From Alteribacter natronophilus (lineage in GTDB: Bacteria > Bacillota > Bacilli > Bacillales > Salisediminibacteriaceae), in assembly GCF_006007885.1 (NCBI RefSeq), contig NZ_VCRO01000003.1, positions 186,001 through 250,000 on the forward strand: a stretch of DNA of 64,000 bases. The letters run 5' to 3'. Positions 59,719 to 64,000 of the stretch are shown here, one piece after another. A program made the position numbers and the translations under genes. Below the pieces are notes generated by a model that did no database searches, was not told where the DNA came from, and saw only the letters and a program-made list of their open reading frames with translations. Positions within the stretch are counted from its first letter, which is position 1. The number at the start of each line of letters is the position of its first letter.

Positions 59719-60750
59719 CTACCTGCTTATGTAAAAGGATGCTGCTTCGTTATCAATCTTTCGGTCACGGAGCAGTTCGTTCACGCTCATTTCAAGGGTA
59801 TGCATGCCCAGGGAACGGCTCGTCTGAAGAACCGTAGGAATCTGGTGAATTTTTTCCGAACGGATCAGGTTCTGCACAGCCGGGTTGCTGATCAGGATTT
59901 CCGTTGCAGCTACCCGTCCCCGGCCGTTTGCCGATTTAAACAGACGCTGGGAAACGACTGCCGATAGAACCGAGGCGATCTGAATCCGCACCTGCCCCTG
60001 CTGCTCGGGAGGAAACACATCAATGATCCGCTCAATTGTGCTGGCAGCGCTCGTCGTGTGCAGGGTGCCCAGAACGAGGTGACCTGTTTCCGCAGCCGTT
60101 ACGGCAGTTGCGATCGTTTCCAGGTCGCGCATCTCTCCTACAAGAATCACATCCGGATCCTGCCGGAGGGCCGCTCTGAGTCCATTGGCAAAATTCCTCG
60201 TATCAAAACCCACTTCGCGCTGATCCACGACGCTTTCATTATGTTTATGTAAATATTCGATCGGATCTTCAAGAGTAATAATGTGGCGCTTCATCGTTTT
60301 GTTCATGAAGTTCACCATCGCAGCCAAAGTAGTAGACTTGCCTGAGCCGGTAGGTCCGGTTACGAGAACAAGTCCCTGGGGCTTTTTGGCGATGTCTCTC
60401 AGCACCGGCGGCATGTTAAGGTCTTCGAGAGTCGGGACTGAGGTAGGGACAACCCGGACGGCAAGACTGATGCAGGAGCGCTGGAAGTATGCATTCATCC
60501 GGAAACGGGAAACACCGGGGATGCCGTGGGAGAAGTCCAGTTCTCCTTTCTGTTCAAACGCCTGCCACATCTCATCGGGTAAAACGGAACGGGCCATCCG
60601 CTCCGTGTCAGCCGGTGCAAGCGGTTCGCTGTTATGGTGCATCAGTTCACCGTCAATCCGGAAGACCGGCGGTACACCCACTGTCAAGTGAACATCGGAA
60701 GCTCCTTTTTCAAATGCTTCAACTAGTAATGACTCCAGGTCTCCTGGCAT
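59719..60750 (-). CDS. pilT: Type IV pilus retraction ATPase PilT
   Basis: This hexameric ATPase of 343 residues powers pilus retraction and so twitching motility. It has a PAS-like N-terminal domain, Walker A GPTGSGKSTT, an Asp box (TLEDPIEYLHKH), Walker B ILVGEMRD and the His box GHLVLGTLHTTSA. The late AIRNLIRE-type motif is present as AVQNLIRSEK. The ATG at 60750 has GGGGGAG 5 bases upstream. Its presence with PilB predicts dynamic, retractable pili. Confidence 0.96.
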   Translation of the reverse strand: MPGDLESLLVEAFEKGASDVHLTVGVPPVFRIDGELMHHNSEPLAPADTERMARSVLPDEMWQAFEQKGELDFSHGIPGVSRFRMNAYFQRSCISLAVRVVPTSVPTLEDLNMPPVLRDIAKKPQGLVLVTGPTGSGKSTTLAAMVNFMNKTMKRHIITLEDPIEYLHKHNESVVDQREVGFDTRNFANGLRAALRQDPDVILVGEMRDLETIATAVTAAETGHLVLGTLHTTSAASTIERIIDVFPPEQQGQVRIQIASVLSAVVSQRLFKSANGRGRVAATEILISNPAVQNLIRSEKIHQIPTVLQTSRSLGMHTLEMSVNELLRDRKIDNEAASFYISR

Positions 60751-60806
60751 AGTCACTCCCCCTTATCTGTTTCTCTTTAGCTGTTTACGGAAAGAATGAT
60801 GTTTTA

Positions 60807-60990
60807 TGTTGCTGCAGGCGGACGCTTTCCGCGGGCATCGCTTCAGCAGAGGAGGATTCCTGCTTCTTCCTCTGTAAGTTAAGCTCCGAAGCCGGCTCCG
60901 TCCAAGCAACTCGACGTTTACTCACGAAGATAACGCTCGTCGCTGGAGTCGCCGCCTTTCGCTCTATAATTAATTTGACCAATAGCAACA
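60807..60990 (+). mobile_element. Short interspersed inverted-repeat element, type B copy 2
   Basis: TGTTGCT at the left end and AGCAACA at the right end are inverted repeats. The core GCAGGCGGACGCTTTCCGCGGG and GTCGCCGCCTTTCGCTCTATAATTAATTT match 51770-51850, with an extra internal block of about 110 bp. It fills the pilT-pilB gap. Confidence 0.78.
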
Positions 60991-61075
60991 ATCTACGAAC
61001 ACAGCCTTCTCTATTAATTAATTTTGTATTTAACCCAGTTCCGTGAGCGACCCTGACATTTGCTTTCAGAACCCC

Positions 61076-62746
61076 CTAATCATCCAGGGCCACCCGCAGC
61101 ACTTCATCGATCGTGGTTCTGCCCTGCTTTGCCTTCAGCAGACCGTCTTCCACGAGAAAAATCATATCGTTTTCCGTAGCGTAGTCTCTCACAGCGGACA
61201 TGGGTCTGTTGTCGAGGACAAGCCTTCTGAGTCCGTCGTCGATCATGAGAATTTCGTGAATCGCCATTCGCCCCCGGTACCCTGTATCGTTACAGTGTTT
61301 ACAGCCTTCTCCCCGGCAAAGTTCATCCACAGGGATTCCCCGGCTGTCAAACCACTTCCGCTCTTCCTCCGTCGGCGGATAAGGTTTTGAGCACTCCGTA
61401 CATACCTTTCTCACAAGACGCTGGGCGATAATGCCTGTGAGTGATGACATAACGAGGAACGATTCCACGCCCATGTCGATGAGACGGGGAATGGTAGAGA
61501 GTGCGCTGTTCGTGTGAAGCGTACTGAGAACGAGGTGACCTGTGAGGGAGGCCCGGACGGCAATTTCTGCGGTTTCCCGGTCTCTTATCTCTCCGACCAT
61601 GACAATATTCGGGTCCTGCCGAAGCATGGATCGAAGTCCCGCCGCGAAGGTGAGGCCCACTTTAGCGTTTACCTGTACCTGGTTAATCCCTTCCATCTGG
61701 TACTCCACGGGATCTTCGATTGTCATTATATTAACGTCGTCCTTGTTCAGCGCATTTAGCCCGGCGTAAAGTGTGGACGTTTTGCCCGAGCCGGTGGGGC
61801 CGGTAATAAGGACCATTCCGGACGGACGGTTCAGCAGCTTCCTGAAGTACGTTTCGTTCACTTTATTGAACCCCAGGGCGTCGATTTCAGTCACCGACTG
61901 ATTCATATCGAGAATACGGATGACCATTTTTTCACCGAACACTGTTGGGAGGGTGGAGATCCGAAGATCCACCTGCTTTCTGTCCATACTCACTTTAACG
62001 CGGCCGTCCTGAGGCAGCCGCGTTTCTGTAATATTCAGATTGGCCATTATTTTCACCCGGGCTACCATGGCATTGTGAAAATGCTTTGGCAGGGACTGTT
62101 CTGTCCGGAGAACGCCGTCAATCCGGTTACGGACAACGATCTTTGTTTCCTGGGGGTCCACGTGAATGTCACTTGCACCGTGCTGCAGGGCCGTGACGAG
62201 AATCTGATTAACAAGACGGATGACAGGCGCTTCCTCGTCTTCGTCAATAGCCGTGCTGTCTTTACCGACCTGACTTTCCTCCACGTCTTCCACAGAGAAC
62301 TCCTTCATGGAAGGTTCAAGCTCGTAGTATTTATAAATGGCCTGCTGCACATCTTTTTTGGAGGCGATGAAAGGTTCAATTCGAAAGCCTGTATGCAGGC
62401 GAAGGTCATCAATAGCCACGTAATCGAGGGGGTCTGCCATGGCGATGACAAGCTTCCCCCCTTCTTTCCTGAATGGCATGACGAGGTGCCTTCTCGCCAT
62501 TTCCTTTGGAATAAGCGACATAAGTGACGAATCCACCGGTTCCCGGCTCAGCATCACGTGGGGGATGCCGAGCTGTTTTTCCAGAACATCCATCAGCTGT
62601 TTTTCTGAAATGAGCCCTTTTTCAAGGAGCACGTCCCCCAGCTTCTGGGAACGGTCCTTCGTGGCTGCAACGGACTCGACCTGCTCCTTTGTAATCACAT
62701 TTTCCTCGACCAGAAGATCGCCGAGTCTGCGGTGCCGTGCTTTCAT
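61076..62746 (-). CDS. pilB: Type IV pilus extension ATPase PilB with MshEN domain
   Basis: This motor ATPase of 556 residues drives pilus polymerisation. Residues 5-60 hold two copies of the MshEN motif (RRLGDLLVEENVITKEQ and KLGDVLLEKGLISEKQL), the known c-di-GMP-binding module of GspE/PilB ATPases. The catalytic part has Walker A GPTGSGKTSTL, TIEDPVEYQMEGINQVQVN, Walker B IVMVGEIRDRETAEI, and a tetracysteine zinc site (CTEC ... CKHC) near residues 450-490. GGAGG lies 8 bases before the ATG. It follows the VanW-like gene by 18 bases, so the two are probably co-transcribed. Confidence 0.96.
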   Translation of the reverse strand: MKARHRRLGDLLVEENVITKEQVESVAATKDRSQKLGDVLLEKGLISEKQLMDVLEKQLGIPHVMLSREPVDSSLMSLIPKEMARRHLVMPFRKEGGKLVIAMADPLDYVAIDDLRLHTGFRIEPFIASKKDVQQAIYKYYELEPSMKEFSVEDVEESQVGKDSTAIDEDEEAPVIRLVNQILVTALQHGASDIHVDPQETKIVVRNRIDGVLRTEQSLPKHFHNAMVARVKIMANLNITETRLPQDGRVKVSMDRKQVDLRISTLPTVFGEKMVIRILDMNQSVTEIDALGFNKVNETYFRKLLNRPSGMVLITGPTGSGKTSTLYAGLNALNKDDVNIMTIEDPVEYQMEGINQVQVNAKVGLTFAAGLRSMLRQDPNIVMVGEIRDRETAEIAVRASLTGHLVLSTLHTNSALSTIPRLIDMGVESFLVMSSLTGIIAQRLVRKVCTECSKPYPPTEEERKWFDSRGIPVDELCRGEGCKHCNDTGYRGRMAIHEILMIDDGLRRLVLDNRPMSAVRDYATENDMIFLVEDGLLKAKQGRTTIDEVLRVALDD

Positions 62747-62764
62747 GCCGTTTTCCTCCAGTAA

Positions 62765-64000
62765 CTAGTAGCCTTTGATCGGCTCTTCTTCGTCATCATC
62801 AGCCGGCGGGGTCTGGCCTCCCGGACCCGTGCCGCTTCCAGGCTGGCCGTGGCCGTTTCCGTTCCGGTCATCATTCTGACCCGGAACAGTGCTTCCAGGA
62901 GGTTGGCCTGATCCGTTGTCCTGGTCACCTGAAGGGGGCCATCCGCTTCCGTTTTGGCCTCCTTCTCCATCATCGTCCCACTGATTGTTACCATCCTGCC
63001 AGCTGCCGTTTCCGTTCTGATCCCAGTCATGCTGGCCGTTTCCATCCTGATTCCAGCCGTTCTGGCCATCCTGAGAGCCGTCTCCGTTCTGATCCCAGCC
63101 GTTCTGGCCATCCTGGGAGCCTTCTCCGTTCTGATCCCAGCCGTTCTGGCCATCCTGGGAGCCGTCTCTGTTCTGGTCCCAGCCGTTCTGTCCATCCTGG
63201 GATCCGTCTCCGTTCTGATCCCAGCCGTTCTGTCCATCCTGGGATCCGTCTCCGTTCTGATCCCAGCCGTTCCAACCATCTCCCGGATCCTGGCCGTTCC
63301 AGTCTCCGTCTTCAGGGAACTCTTCCTCTTCTTCAGCTTTATGCCGTTCTGCCGTACTCCACTCTTCAAGACGGTTTTCCGGAGGATAGTAGTCTTCAGC
63401 GACGATCTCCTCCTGAGCGTCCACATCACCGGTTTCCGTCAGGGAGGTATGGCGCACTGTGCGCACCTGATGTCCTGCGCTTCCTTCGCTGATTACAGCC
63501 CTGTCTCCTTCAGAACGGCTGCTTGAAAAGCGCACTCTCGTTTTGGGTTCCACCTCGGCCACTTCCTCCACCGTTACGCGGATATCGTAAGGCAGCGGGA
63601 TGCCGTAAAGAGTTGCTTCGATTCTATTATTCTGTTCGAACAGCTCCAGTTCATAGGCATGGGCATTCGGATTATAAAATACGAGATCCCGCTCTCCCGG
63701 TACGATGGCAGCATCATATCCAAGGGGGACACCGTCCGGAAGTTCATGACGCTGTGTGCGTTCCAGCAGTTCAAAGTTGGTGTGAAGAAGGACTTCAAAC
63801 ACTGCCGAAGCTGCAGCCGCCGTTTCTGCAGCCGCTTCAGGTGAGTCGCCCGGTTCGCCGATGGCTTCAAGGAATGAAAACGCACTTTCGGCAGGGATTT
63901 CCACTACAGTCGCTAATCCGCCCGTTCCGGCTGCCGCAGTCCGCGAAGCAGAAGCAATAACCGTCTCATCAGGTTTAACATCGTCCAAAAGGTAGTCATG
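62765..64000 (-). CDS. VanW/G5-like protein with 14-residue repeats (5' end outside window)
   Basis: The visible 411 residues begin inside a VanW domain (SAFSFLEAIGEP, then TNFELLERTQRHELPDGVPLGYDAAIV and DLVFYNPNAHAYELELF), though the usual Gly-Gly-Gly-Ile-Cys-Gln-Val segment is replaced by an Ala/Glu-rich stretch. A G5-like segment follows (about RTVRHTSLTETGDV...PPENRL), then an acidic linker and about five copies of a 14-residue repeat DQNGDGSQDGQNGW, and a Gly/Pro/Gln/Asn-rich tail. It looks like a surface protein. Its position directly before pilB suggests a pilus-associated role, which is inference. Confidence 0.78.
   Translation of the reverse strand, partial: HDYLLDDVKPDETVIASASRTAAAGTGGLATVVEIPAESAFSFLEAIGEPGDSPEAAAETAAAASAVFEVLLHTNFELLERTQRHELPDGVPLGYDAAIVPGERDLVFYNPNAHAYELELFEQNNRIEATLYGIPLPYDIRVTVEEVAEVEPKTRVRFSSSRSEGDRAVISEGSAGHQVRTVRHTSLTETGDVDAQEEIVAEDYYPPENRLEEWSTAERHKAEEEEEFPEDGDWNGQDPGDGWNGWDQNGDGSQDGQNGWDQNGDGSQDGQNGWDQNRDGSQDGQNGWDQNGEGSQDGQNGWDQNGDGSQDGQNGWNQDGNGQHDWDQNGNGSWQDGNNQWDDDGEGGQNGSGWPPSGDQDNGSGQPPGSTVPGQNDDRNGNGHGQPGSGTGPGGQTPPADDDEEEPIKGY
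63053..63295 (-). repeat. 42-bp coding tandem repeat, about 5.5 units
   Basis: CCAGCCGTTCTG(G/T)CCATCCTG (plus strand) recurs at 63053, 63095, 63137, 63179, 63221 and 63263, an exact 42-bp period encoding the 14-residue repeat. Such in-frame arrays change copy number readily. Confidence 0.93.

Noticed and set aside
62743-63526. Open frames on both strands over the VanW-like gene's repeat region
   Set aside because: The 42-bp GC-rich coding repeat keeps other frames open. Only the frame with the VanW and G5-like segments has family features.

Overview
The window reads as one chromosomal segment of a spore-forming, low-to-mid-GC member of the Bacillaceae, probably a salt- or alkali-adapted relative of Bacillus. 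The evidence is strong GGAGG-type ribosome binding sites with frequent GTG and TTG starts, sporulation genes (a KinB-like kinase, spoIVFA/spoIVFB, a spoIIB-like gene), Gram-positive family members (yrzI, yisL, prp, bdbC, yuxK), a BCCT betaine-type transporter and acidic extracellular protein segments. No tRNA, rRNA, CRISPR array or prophage was seen.

Layout. 1-9 kb: end of a peptide-binding lipoprotein gene, a KinB-like sporulation kinase, a BdbC/thioredoxin-like disulfide pair, an EAL c-di-GMP phosphodiesterase behind a class II c-di-GMP riboswitch, a KTSC protein, alanine dehydrogenase, a HAD hydrolase, yrzI with a 19-codon companion ORF, and yisL. 9.4-14.7 kb: pstSCAB-phoU with a Pho box, followed by a response regulator whose receiver lacks the phospho-acceptor aspartate. 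14.9-24.5 kb: a metallo-beta-lactamase-fold protein, yuxK, rpmA-prp-rplU, rng, spoIVFBA and a DUF2332/GNAT pair, separated by several intergenic tandem-repeat arrays. 24.5-31.5 kb: an orphan class D sortase, a BCCT transporter, an ABC-2 exporter, DoxX, and small enzymes.

31.8-43.9 kb is a ten-gene acyl-CoA catabolic operon (two AMP-ligases, two acyl-CoA dehydrogenases, a split AtuA, a biotin carrier, an enoyl-CoA hydratase and a carboxyltransferase, but no biotin carboxylase). It has a consensus sigma-54 promoter and a divergent CBS-PAS-AAA+-Fis activator. It lies in a 23-kb block between minD and spoIVFA, which are neighbours in B. subtilis. 44-50 kb carries minDC, mreDCB, radC and maf in the conserved order, followed by aspA.

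52-64 kb is a type IV pilus locus on the minus strand: a VanW/G5-like repeat protein (partial), pilB, pilT, pilC, a second class II c-di-GMP riboswitch with its own promoter and terminator, a major pilin, pilD, pilM, pilN, pilO and a spoIIB-like SPOR gene. PilB has an N-terminal MshEN domain, a known c-di-GMP-binding fold. Pilin transcription, the motor ATPase and a phosphodiesterase therefore all appear tied to c-di-GMP. In both riboswitches the 3' edge of the aptamer is also the 5' arm of a terminator, which predicts that ligand switches the genes ON. This would give c-di-GMP-induced piliation with a self-limiting phosphodiesterase loop. That circuit is the most notable system in the window.

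The other notable layer is non-coding: a 22-copy decamer array with exact 20-bp spacing, two unrelated 52-bp-unit arrays, and mosaic inverted-repeat elements around the pilus locus.
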